37,142 nt of DNA. Origin: an uncultured Propionibacterium sp. GTDB taxonomy: Bacteria > Actinomycetota > Actinomycetes > Propionibacteriales > Propionibacteriaceae. Below, one piece after another: positions 30,865 through 37,142 of the stretch; position 1 is the first letter of the stretch, and each line of letters begins with the position of its first letter. Under the pieces are notes generated by a model, which saw only the letters and a list, made by a program, of their open reading frames with translations, was not told the origin of the DNA and ran no database searches. Position numbers and translations under genes: made by a program. The stretch spans positions 1-37,142 of the forward strand of contig CALMKG010000428.1 in NCBI GenBank assembly GCA_937867175.1, read 5' to 3'.

Positions 30865-33054
30865 ATGGCACGGCGAAAGCGACTTGCGACCGGGGTCGAT
30901 TGGATCCATTTGGAGTCCACTCCGGCGGACTGGAAATCTGCCGACCCGGTGATGCTGCGGACCATGCTCGGCGAGCTGCACCTGATCCGCGCCTTCGAGG
31001 AGAGCGTGCTGGAGCTCGCGGGAGAGGGCCTGGTGCACGGGCCGGCGCACTCGAGCATCGGGCAGGAAGGGGGCGCGGTGGGGTCGATCCTCGGCCTCCG
31101 GTCCACGGACGCCGTCAATGGTTCACACAGAGGTCATCACCAGTTCCTGGCGAAGGTGATCACCCATGTCTCGGGCGGAGTGCTTGATCTGGGCTCTCTG
31201 GTCACCCCCGAGCTCCAGGCCGTCCTCCAGCGCACCCTCGCCGAGATCCTGGGCCTTGCTCAGGGCTTCTCAGGCGGTCGCGGGGGGTCCATGCACCTCC
31301 AGTGGCTGGAAGCCGGAGCCCTCGGCACCAACGCGATCGTCGGCGGCGGAGCGCCATTTGCCGCCGGTAACGCTTGGGCACAGAAGCAGAGCGGCACCAC
31401 GGACCTGACCATCAACTACTTCGGGGATGGCTCCGCGCAGATCGGCTCCGTGCTGGAGTCGTTCAACTTGGCCGCCACCTGGAGGCTTCCAGTCGGCTTC
31501 TTCATCGAGAACAACCTATACGCGGTGTCGACGCACGCGGACGAGGTCACCGCCGACCCACGCTTCTCGGTCCGCGGCCAAGGGTTTGCGATCCCGTCCT
31601 GGCGGGTTGACGGCATGGATCCTCTGGCCGTGCACTTGGCGACGCAGGAAGCTGCGGAGCGCATGCGCGCGGGCGACGGTCCCGTGATCATCGAAGCCGA
31701 GGTGTACCGGTTCTTCCACCAGAACGGCGCTTTCCCCGGGAGCGCCTTCGGCTATCGGACCAAGGCGGAGGAGGCCGCCTGGCGCGAGCGCGACCCGCTC
31801 GACCGCACGGCGAAGGAACTGCAGACACTCGGTCTGGTCGACGCCAAGGAGGTCTCCGACGTGCGCAAGCAGTCGCAGGCGGCATTGAGCACTGCCGTGG
31901 CCGCGCTGACCGAGACTCACCCCGACGACCCTGACAAGCGACGGATCCGTCCGGACACGTGGCCTGACCGCGCCGTTGTCGATCACGGGATCCGGTCGGA
32001 TGCCTCAGAGCTCGAGCGTCTGCCAAAGCTCGACCCAGCAGCGCACGAAGGGCCTTGGAAGCCGACGAAGTTCGTCGACGCGGTGGCCGCTTCCCTGGAC
32101 CTGCGGATGGAGCAGGACCACCGGATCATCCTGCTCGGCGAGGACGTGCACAGGCTCAACGGAGGCACCAACGGGGCGACCAAGGGGTTGGCGAAGAAGT
32201 ACGGTCCCGAGCGCGTGATCGGCACACCCATCAGCGAGAACGGTTTCCTCGGCCTCGCGGGCGGGATCGCCCTCGACGGACGATTCCGGCCCGTCGTCGA
32301 GTTCATGTATCCCGACTTCATGTGGGTTGCCGCAGACCAGGTCTTCAACCAAGTGGCCAAGGTGCGCCACATGTTCGGAGACAACAACCGGATGCCGCTC
32401 GTCCTGCGCACCAAGGTCGCGATGGGATCTGGCTACGGCTCCCAGCACCTGATGGATCCCGCGGGCATCTTCGCGACCTCACCTGGATGGCGCATCGTCG
32501 CCGCCTCGAACGCAGCGGACTACCGCGGACTGATAAACGCCGCGCTCGCACTCGATGATCCGGTCTTGGTGATCGAGCACGTCGACCTCTACGGCCGCGC
32601 CGATCAGGTGCTCGAGACCGAGACCGACTACATCATCCCGCCGGGATCCGCCGCAGTTCGGCGAGCCGGCTCGGATGTCACCGTGCTCAGCTATCTGTCC
32701 ATGGTGCATCACTCGCTGGAGGCGATCGAGCTGACTGGGGTCGACGCAGAACTGATCGATCTGCGTTGGCTCGACCGTGCATCGCTGGACTGGGACACCA
32801 TTGGCGAGAGCGTGCGCAAGACCAACAGGGTCTTGATCGTCGAGCAGGGCGCTCAGGGCACGTCGTACGGCGGCTGGCTCGCCGACGAGTTGCAGCGGCG
32901 GTTCTTCGACTGGCTCGATCAGCCCATCGAACGCGTGACGGGAGGGGAGGCTTCTCCGTCCATCTCGAGGGTCCTCGAGCGAGCCGCGATCGCCAAGACC
33001 GAGGAGGTCGTGACCGCACTGGAGCGCGTCCGAGCCGGATGGGGCGGTGCCTGA
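30865..33054 (+). CDS. Fused E1 alpha-beta subunit of a 2-oxoacid dehydrogenase complex
   Basis: This 729-residue thiamine-diphosphate enzyme fuses alpha and beta E1 parts. The alpha half has LHLIRAFEESVLELA, the GRGGSMHL loop and the ThDP motif GDGSAQ...ENN. The beta half, from about residue 370, has FVDAVAASLDLRMEQD, ILLGEDVHRLNGG and TPISENGFLGLAGG. Together with E2 it would oxidatively decarboxylate a 2-oxoacid (pyruvate, branched-chain or acetoin-like). ATG 30865 is chosen because GGAGG lies 8 bases upstream; ATG 30802 lies inside the candidate promoter. Its stop overlaps the E2 start. No E3 gene is in the window, so a housekeeping lipoamide dehydrogenase is presumably used. Confidence 0.85.
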   Translation: MARRKRLATGVDWIHLESTPADWKSADPVMLRTMLGELHLIRAFEESVLELAGEGLVHGPAHSSIGQEGGAVGSILGLRSTDAVNGSHRGHHQFLAKVITHVSGGVLDLGSLVTPELQAVLQRTLAEILGLAQGFSGGRGGSMHLQWLEAGALGTNAIVGGGAPFAAGNAWAQKQSGTTDLTINYFGDGSAQIGSVLESFNLAATWRLPVGFFIENNLYAVSTHADEVTADPRFSVRGQGFAIPSWRVDGMDPLAVHLATQEAAERMRAGDGPVIIEAEVYRFFHQNGAFPGSAFGYRTKAEEAAWRERDPLDRTAKELQTLGLVDAKEVSDVRKQSQAALSTAVAALTETHPDDPDKRRIRPDTWPDRAVVDHGIRSDASELERLPKLDPAAHEGPWKPTKFVDAVAASLDLRMEQDHRIILLGEDVHRLNGGTNGATKGLAKKYGPERVIGTPISENGFLGLAGGIALDGRFRPVVEFMYPDFMWVAADQVFNQVAKVRHMFGDNNRMPLVLRTKVAMGSGYGSQHLMDPAGIFATSPGWRIVAASNAADYRGLINAALALDDPVLVIEHVDLYGRADQVLETETDYIIPPGSAAVRRAGSDVTVLSYLSMVHHSLEAIELTGVDAELIDLRWLDRASLDWDTIGESVRKTNRVLIVEQGAQGTSYGGWLADELQRRFFDWLDQPIERVTGGEASPSISRVLERAAIAKTEEVVTALERVRAGWGGA

Positions 33055-34385
33055 TGGCCACGATCATCCGGATGCCGCAGCTGACTGCGGACGCGACGGC
33101 AGCCATCGTGCAAGGCTGGCTCGTCGAGCCGGGGTCGCCAGTCGAGGCAGGCCAGTCGGTCGTCGAGATCGAGACCGACAAGGCGGTCGTCGAGTACGAG
33201 GCCGAGTCCGGCGGCGTCGTCGCCGCACTGCTCGCATCGGCGGGCGACGAGGTGAACGTCGGGGCCCCTATCGCAGTGATCGTTGCACCCGGAGAGGATC
33301 CCGCGGCGGCACTCGCTGAAGCGGGTGCCTCCTCACAACCTTCTGCCGGAACTTCTGGTGGCTCACCGGCTCCCCTGCCGAGCAGGGAGGAAGGCTCCCC
33401 CGATGTTCCCGAACCATCCGCGGCCAGCGGCTCTGGCGAGCCGGCCGTCGAGGTGGGCACACCGAACGGCGGCAGGCTCTTCGCCACGCCTCTCGTACGT
33501 CGCCTGGCGGCGGAACGCGGTATCGACGTGAGCGTCGTCCAGGGTCGAGGGCCGAACGGCCGGGTCACCCGCCGCGACCTCGACGCCCACCTCGCCACAG
33601 TTGCAGCCAACGCAGACCAACGCGACGAGCCCACCGTGCTCCTGCCCGCCGCGGCGCCCGAGGCGACCCGGGAGCAACAGCTCGGCGGCGCACTGCGAGG
33701 CACTGGCTTCACCGATGTGCCTCACAGTGGAATGCGGCGCGCCATCGCACGCCGCCTGTCGGAGAGCAAGGCCACCGTGCCGCACTTCTACCTGGTGGCC
33801 GAGACCCGGGTGGACGACCTTCTCGCGCTCCGGGCCAGCATCAATGCTGCTGGATCGACGAGGATCTCGGTCAACGACCTAGTTCTCAAAGCAGTCGCCG
33901 GCGCGCTCATGGATGTGCCCGACGCGAACGCCATCTGGACCGAGGACGCCGTGCGCCGCTATGACACCGTCGACCTGGCAGTCGCTGTGGCCGTGCCGAA
34001 CGGGCTGCTGACGCCGGTGATCCGCGGTGCGGACAGCCTCTCGGTCGCCGCACTCAGCTCGGTTGTCCGGGACTATGCAGCACGTGCACGAGACGGCAAG
34101 CTGAAGCAGCACGAGCTCGAGGGCGGGGCATTCTCGGTGTCGAACCTCGGCATGCACGGAACCCGAGAGTTCACAGCGATCATCAACCCACCGCACGCCG
34201 GAATTCTCGCGGTGGGCGCCGCCACGAAACGACCCGCGGTCGACGCGGATGGCGAGCTCGGGGTCGCGACCATGATGACCGTGACGCTCTCGGCAGATCA
34301 TCGGGTGCTCGATGGTGCGCTAGCGGCGGAGTGGCTGGCAGCCTTCCAGCGGCGGATCGAGAATCCGCTGACGACCCTGCTGTGA
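33054..34385 (+). CDS. Dihydrolipoamide acyltransferase (E2)
   Basis: This 443-residue protein has one N-terminal lipoyl domain (lipoyl Lys43 in EIETDKAVVEYEAES), a Pro/Ala/Ser-rich linker, a peripheral-subunit-binding domain (about 140-180, ATPLVRRLAAERGIDVS then GPNGRVTRRDL) and a C-terminal catalytic domain. The latter carries the active-site SADHRVLDGALAAEW (about 413-427). The ATG overlaps the E1 stop by one base (TGATG). It transfers the acyl group made by E1 to CoA. Which 2-oxoacid is used is not determined by the sequence. Confidence 0.88.
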   Translation: MATIIRMPQLTADATAAIVQGWLVEPGSPVEAGQSVVEIETDKAVVEYEAESGGVVAALLASAGDEVNVGAPIAVIVAPGEDPAAALAEAGASSQPSAGTSGGSPAPLPSREEGSPDVPEPSAASGSGEPAVEVGTPNGGRLFATPLVRRLAAERGIDVSVVQGRGPNGRVTRRDLDAHLATVAANADQRDEPTVLLPAAAPEATREQQLGGALRGTGFTDVPHSGMRRAIARRLSESKATVPHFYLVAETRVDDLLALRASINAAGSTRISVNDLVLKAVAGALMDVPDANAIWTEDAVRRYDTVDLAVAVAVPNGLLTPVIRGADSLSVAALSSVVRDYAARARDGKLKQHELEGGAFSVSNLGMHGTREFTAIINPPHAGILAVGAATKRPAVDADGELGVATMMTVTLSADHRVLDGALAAEWLAAFQRRIENPLTTLL

Positions 34386-34419
34386 GCGTGGGGACGGCGC
34401 AGGCCGGCGTGTGGCGCAC

Positions 34420-35110
34420 CTAGGCGATGGGCAATGAGTCGACCACCGCGAGCGCGTCCGCTGCAGATCGAATGCTGCCGCCGTCGCGTGTGACGCCGAC
34501 ATGGTCACCCGGCGTCCCCCCGTCGTCGTGACGACCCACGACGAACCACAGGCCTCGAGCCGGAGCATCGGTGTCATTGCGATAGATATGTGGGCGTTGC
34601 GAGTCGAAGCACACCGAGTCTCCTGGACGTAGCGTCCACTGCTCGAAGTCGAGCAGCAGCGTCAGCTCACCCTCGAGAACGAAGCCGAACTCGGTGCCGC
34701 GATGGCGTACGAGCTTGCCCTCGATCGACCCCGAAGCTCCGGGCTCGTAGGTCACCAGGAGCGGATCCACCCCACGCTCGTGGGCAGTCGCCAGCCTCTG
34801 CCAGACGACGCCGTTCTCCATCTCGATCGTGGGCCGGTCTTCCCGCCTTTGGACAACGGCAGCTGGTGCCGCGGCGCGCACGGGGGTCAGTGTGGTCGCC
34901 TCCCGGCGTCAGCCCCAAGAGCTTGTCCAGGGAGACCCCGAGCAGGGACACGAGCGCGTACAGGGTCGTCACCGAGGGGTTGATCTTCCCTGTCTCGACC
35001 TGCGACAGCATGCTCGGCGAGATGTCCGCCTGAGCAGCCACGGCTCGCAAGCTCAGACCCTGCTCCATCCGGATCTCACGCAGCCGCTCGCCCAACAACC
35101 GTTCCTTCAT
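34420..35110 (-). pseudogene. HTH-cupin transcriptional regulator split by a one-base frameshift
   Basis: From ATG 35110 (behind GGGAGAGG) a frame encodes an XRE helix-turn-helix (LREIRMEQGLSLRAVAAQAD, then ISPSMLSQVETGKINPSVTT). A cupin sensor domain (MENGVVWQRL, RHRGTEFGFVLEGELTLLLD, RPGDSVCFDSQRPH, abridged) lies in the next frame and ends at 34420. Removing one base from the C5 run near 34890-34886 joins them into a 229-residue XRE-cupin protein of normal layout. The cupin frame could start independently at GTG 34881, giving two proteins. Whether this is decay, a sequencing error in a homopolymer, or real frameshifting is open. It faces the crotonase gene and would regulate it. Confidence 0.6.
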
Positions 35111-35245
35111 GCCTCTCCCTCGTTGGTCCGGCGCTGTCGCCAAGGCCGCGACTTCAGTGGGGATGAAATCGTAGCCGACGGGGCAGCCGTGGCGAGTCCG
35201 CCGATGTTCAGCAACCCTTGACAATTCCTCACTCACCATGGTCGC

Positions 35246-35261
35246 ATTCCGTATACGAAAT
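35246..35261. promoter_or_regulatory. Palindrome ATTCCGTATACGAAAT upstream of the crotonase gene
   Basis: This 16-base near-perfect palindrome is centred on GTATAC; 7 of 8 arm pairs match. It lies 26 bases before the crotonase ATG and just downstream of a TTGACA (35219-35224) that could be a -35. GTATAC centres are typical of GntR/FCD operators, though the neighbouring regulator is of XRE-cupin type. It shares the GTAT-CGAAA text with the 18333-18364 operator. Confidence 0.5.
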
Positions 35262-35287
35262 CCGTTTATAGTAGACAAGGAACCGAC

Positions 35288-35971
35288 ATGGCCAATGACA
35301 CCCGTATCGCCACCGTGGAGATTGCCGGCCCGGGCCGCAACCTGCTCAACCCTGAGGTGCTCGCCAAGATCGAACAGGGTCTTCTCGATGCGGCCGCCGA
35401 CGCAACCGTCGCGGGGATCGTCCTCACGGGCGCCGGCGACGACGCGTTCTGCGGCGGACTCGACGTCCCCGCGATCAAGGCCGGCGCTGACCCCGTTCCG
35501 TTCTACGAAGGGCTGATCTCCATCCTGAAACTGCTTCCCACTCTCCCCAAACCCGTCGTGGCGGCCGTCAACGGGGACGCTCTTGCGGGAGGTGCGGGCT
35601 TCGTGGCCGCAGCAGACCACGTGATCGCGGTGCCGTATGCGAAGATCGGCTCCTACGAAGTGAGCGTGGGGGTCTGGCCGATCGTCGCGCAGGTGCCCCT
35701 GGTCAAGCGTCTAGGAGTTCGTGCGGCCATGGAGAACATCGTGCCGGGTGAGCCCTTCACCGCTGAACGCGCCAAGGAGGTCGGCCTAGTCAACGAGATC
35801 GTGCCTGCCAACCAGCTGCACGCGCGTGCCGGCGAGTGGCTGGGCAAGGCATCCCGAGGGGGCGCCACGGTTGCGACCGGCCGTCCCTCGTTGTACGAGG
35901 TTGAGCAAATGAGCTACGGCGATGCGTTGGATGCCGCCCTCGCGAGGATCACCGACGCCTACAGGCAGTAG
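35288..35971 (+). CDS. Enoyl-CoA hydratase/isomerase (crotonase) family protein
   Basis: This 227-residue crotonase-fold protein has the two oxyanion-hole regions AFCGGLDVPAI and NGDALAGGAGFVAA. It is on the short side for the family (usually 255-290). The active-site helix that normally carries the first catalytic Glu reads IGSYEVSVGVWPIVAQ, where Glu is followed by an atypical text. It may be an isomerase or hydrolase rather than a classical hydratase. AAGGA lies 6 bases upstream of the ATG. It is last in the island, facing the split regulator, and would act on a CoA thioester in the lower pathway. Confidence 0.82.
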   Translation: MANDTRIATVEIAGPGRNLLNPEVLAKIEQGLLDAAADATVAGIVLTGAGDDAFCGGLDVPAIKAGADPVPFYEGLISILKLLPTLPKPVVAAVNGDALAGGAGFVAAADHVIAVPYAKIGSYEVSVGVWPIVAQVPLVKRLGVRAAMENIVPGEPFTAERAKEVGLVNEIVPANQLHARAGEWLGKASRGGATVATGRPSLYEVEQMSYGDALDAALARITDAYRQ

Positions 35972-36005
35972 CGCGCCGAACCAGCGGGGCAGTAGAACGT
36001 TCGAC

Positions 36006-36446
36006 ATGGCTGGCATCAACCGGAGCAAGCAGCACCCGCGCGAGTGCGCAGCGATGGTTGCGCTCGACAAGGAGGCCAACGCGGTCGTCGCCCAGTCCGG
36101 CCTGTCCCGCCTTCTCGCCGAGCTCGTCAAGATCCGCGTGTCACAGATTAACGGGTGCGCATTCTGCCTCCGCAGCACACCCGCGAGGCCCTCGCCTTGG
36201 GTGAGACAAGTGATCGTCTCGGCGTGCTGGCCACGCGGTGGGAGTCCCAGTATTTCACGGACGAGGAGCGAGCCGCTCTTGCCCTGTCGAAGGACGTCAC
36301 CCGCCTGCCTGTCGAGGACGCCCGCAGGTGGGACAACGGGGCGCGCAGCGACAGGTCTCCGCGATCACGTGGTTGGCCATCACCTGAACGCATGGAACCG
36401 CATCGCGATCCGCAGCCACTACAGGGGTCGCGCCGTCAGAGACCGC
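36006..36446 (+). pseudogene. Broken carboxymuconolactone-decarboxylase-family (AhpD-like) gene
   Basis: Starting at ATG 36006 the frame reads into the family hallmark LVKIRVSQINGCAFCLR with the CxxC pair. It then shifts near 36171, where one T seems missing, into HTREALALGETSDRLGVLATRWESQYFT (abridged: HTREALALGE, DEERAALALS, VTRLP). The end (NAWNRIAIRSHY) lies in yet another frame after further single-base losses near 36350 and 36393. The intact protein would be about 150 residues. It lies just outside the island and mirrors the broken genes on the left. Confidence 0.6.
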
Positions 36447-36483
36447 TCTCTGAAGTGGGGAGCCCGCTGTCAGGAGGATGGTT

Positions 36484-36516
36484 GAGGCGTCCAGCGCTGG
36501 GTGCGCCGGACGCCTC
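36484..36516. terminator. Hairpin GAGGCGTCC...GGACGCCTC
   Basis: Perfect 9-base arms (36484-36492, 36508-36516) with a 15-base loop lie just after the broken AhpD-like gene. No T-run follows. It may be the terminator of that former gene. Confidence 0.4.
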
Positions 36517-36632
36517 GTCCTCCCACTCGTGTCCTTCGAGGTTCGGCCGGGGCGGACCGCTGTCCAGCGATGAGCTGTGTCGAGCTGGCGTCTGCTGCTC
36601 CCAGGAGAACTCGCGGGTCACTCCTCGCTCTG

Positions 36633-36658
36633 CCGCCGGTTGTCGGGACAACCAGCGG
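36633..36658. terminator. Strong hairpin with GGTTGTC/GACAACC core
   Basis: The core GGTTGTC-GG-GACAACC (36638-36653) is a perfect palindrome, extended by CCGC (36633-36636) and GCGG (36655-36658) across one mismatch. It lies beyond the 3' end of the minus-strand membrane-protein gene and could terminate it. Further hairpins follow at 36661-36713. Confidence 0.4.
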
Positions 36659-36660
36659 CA

Positions 36661-36713
36661 ACCCGTCCACGCCGCTCGGTGGCCATGGGCCACGGCGGAC
36701 GGCGCGGACGGGT
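36661..36713. repeat. Nested inverted repeats
   Basis: Outer arms ACCCGTCC (36661-36668) and GGACGGGT (36706-36713) enclose an inner palindrome TGGCC-ATG-GGCCA (about 36680-36692). Between the AhpD-like remnant and the last gene I see only these hairpins and no coding sequence. Confidence 0.35.
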
Positions 36714-36724
36714 CGTGACGTTCT

Positions 36725-37087
36725 TCAGTCCTTCGGGTTGTAGAGCGCCCCCAGGTGAACGGCATACACGACGTGCCACAGCACGTTGCCGACGAATCCA
36801 TTGAAGCCGAAGAAGGTGTACCCGAACACGCCCGCGTCGAACAGCTGCGGCACCCACCAGAAGCCTGAGATCAGCGTCAGGACTGCCGCGAAGATGAACG
36901 CCTTCGCCATGTTGCCGGCTGCGGTGTTCGGTAGCGGGAGCTTCGGATGAATGACCAAGCAGTACACCAGCGAGAACCCCATGCCGGTCATCACGTGGAA
37001 GACCTCGCCAGTGACGAACTGCTTCGTGGGCGACGCGTCTGGCAGCAGAAGCATGCCGTTGAACGTCGGCCAATCCATGTTGTCCAA
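36725..37087 (-). CDS. Small membrane protein of unknown function, possibly partial
   Basis: The visible 120 residues contain three or four hydrophobic segments (VFHVMTGMGFSLVYCLVI, AFIFAAVLTLISGFWWVPQLF, and the C-terminal GFVGNVLWHVVYAVHLGALY, given in part). His residues lie inside the first and last, and the layout recalls DUF6789-like proteins. The frame stays open to the window edge, the first usable start is a TTG at 37087 with an ATG at 37078, and no ribosome site is clear. The 5' end may therefore lie outside the window. The stop is at 36725. Function is unknown. Confidence 0.55.
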   Translation of the reverse strand: MDNMDWPTFNGMLLLPDASPTKQFVTGEVFHVMTGMGFSLVYCLVIHPKLPLPNTAAGNMAKAFIFAAVLTLISGFWWVPQLFDAGVFGYTFFGFNGFVGNVLWHVVYAVHLGALYNPKD

Positions 37088-37142
37088 GAGTTGAGTCCAG
37101 GGACGTGGTGTACGACGGGCCCGGTGTGAGCGTGGCGTTCTG

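Noticed and set aside
34667-35620. 317-residue minus-strand frame as a single regulator
   Set aside because: The part before ATG 35110 lacks protein character and overlaps the crotonase gene. The part after about 34886 is the wrong frame of the cupin domain.
1-37142. CRISPR arrays, tRNA or rRNA genes, insertion sequences
   Set aside because: I saw no regularly spaced repeats, no tRNA-like T-loop text, no rRNA segments and no transposase frames with terminal repeats.

Overview
The window is GC-rich actinobacterial DNA, probably from the Nocardioidaceae or a relative. This assignment is my inference from codon use, the many GTG starts, GTGA/ATGA gene overlaps and the protein families present. 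No rRNA, tRNA or CRISPR array was seen.

Region 1 (1-9334) looks like one end of an integrative/conjugative or plasmid-type element. It holds an IrrE/ArdC-like metallopeptidase remnant, a small conserved protein and a TraG/VirD4-type coupling ATPase, overlapped as one transcription unit. A SAM methyltransferase follows, then two overlapping DUF262 proteins: a GmrSD-like DUF262-DUF1524 protein and a 762-residue DUF262 partner, a likely phage or foreign-DNA defence cargo. Convergent to them is a secreted protein that fuses an endonuclease/exonuclease/phosphatase domain to a CHAP/NlpC-like peptidase domain.

Region 2 (9426-11545) is a graveyard. It contains an integrase-like C-terminal remnant and three genes (DUF981-like membrane protein, SRPBCC protein, cupin) broken by an in-frame stop or single-base indels. 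A similar broken gene (carboxymuconolactone decarboxylase family) lies at 36006-36446, so decayed genes bracket the catabolic DNA.

Region 3 (11562-35971) is an accessory catabolic island. A minus-strand operon (18246 to 11562) encodes two paralogous acyl-CoA-dehydrogenase-fold flavin monooxygenases, a flavin reductase, a RidA-family protein, an M24 (creatinase/prolidase-fold) hydrolase, a 3-hydroxyisobutyrate-dehydrogenase-like reductase and an atypical SDR. Divergently, a GntR/FCD regulator is followed by an 18-codon leader ORF overlapping a glutamine-synthetase-like ligase, an amidase, a complete LIV-type ABC importer and a formamidase-like alpha/beta hydrolase. A third group (VOC protein, second GntR, succinate-semialdehyde-type aldehyde dehydrogenase) lies opposite a fused E1 alpha/beta 2-oxoacid dehydrogenase with its E2. 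An HTH-cupin regulator split by a one-base frameshift and a crotonase-family enzyme close the island.

Taken together, the island reads as import, oxygenolytic attack, hydrolysis and semialdehyde oxidation of a nitrogen-containing, probably cyclic or amide, compound. Its composition parallels the Rut pyrimidine pathway (monooxygenase, flavin reductase, RidA, alpha/beta hydrolase, semialdehyde reductase) but uses an unrelated monooxygenase fold. It also recalls the two-component pyridine pathway described in Arthrobacter. The substrate cannot be read from the sequence. Several promoters in the island carry related palindromes that are good candidate sites for the encoded GntR proteins.
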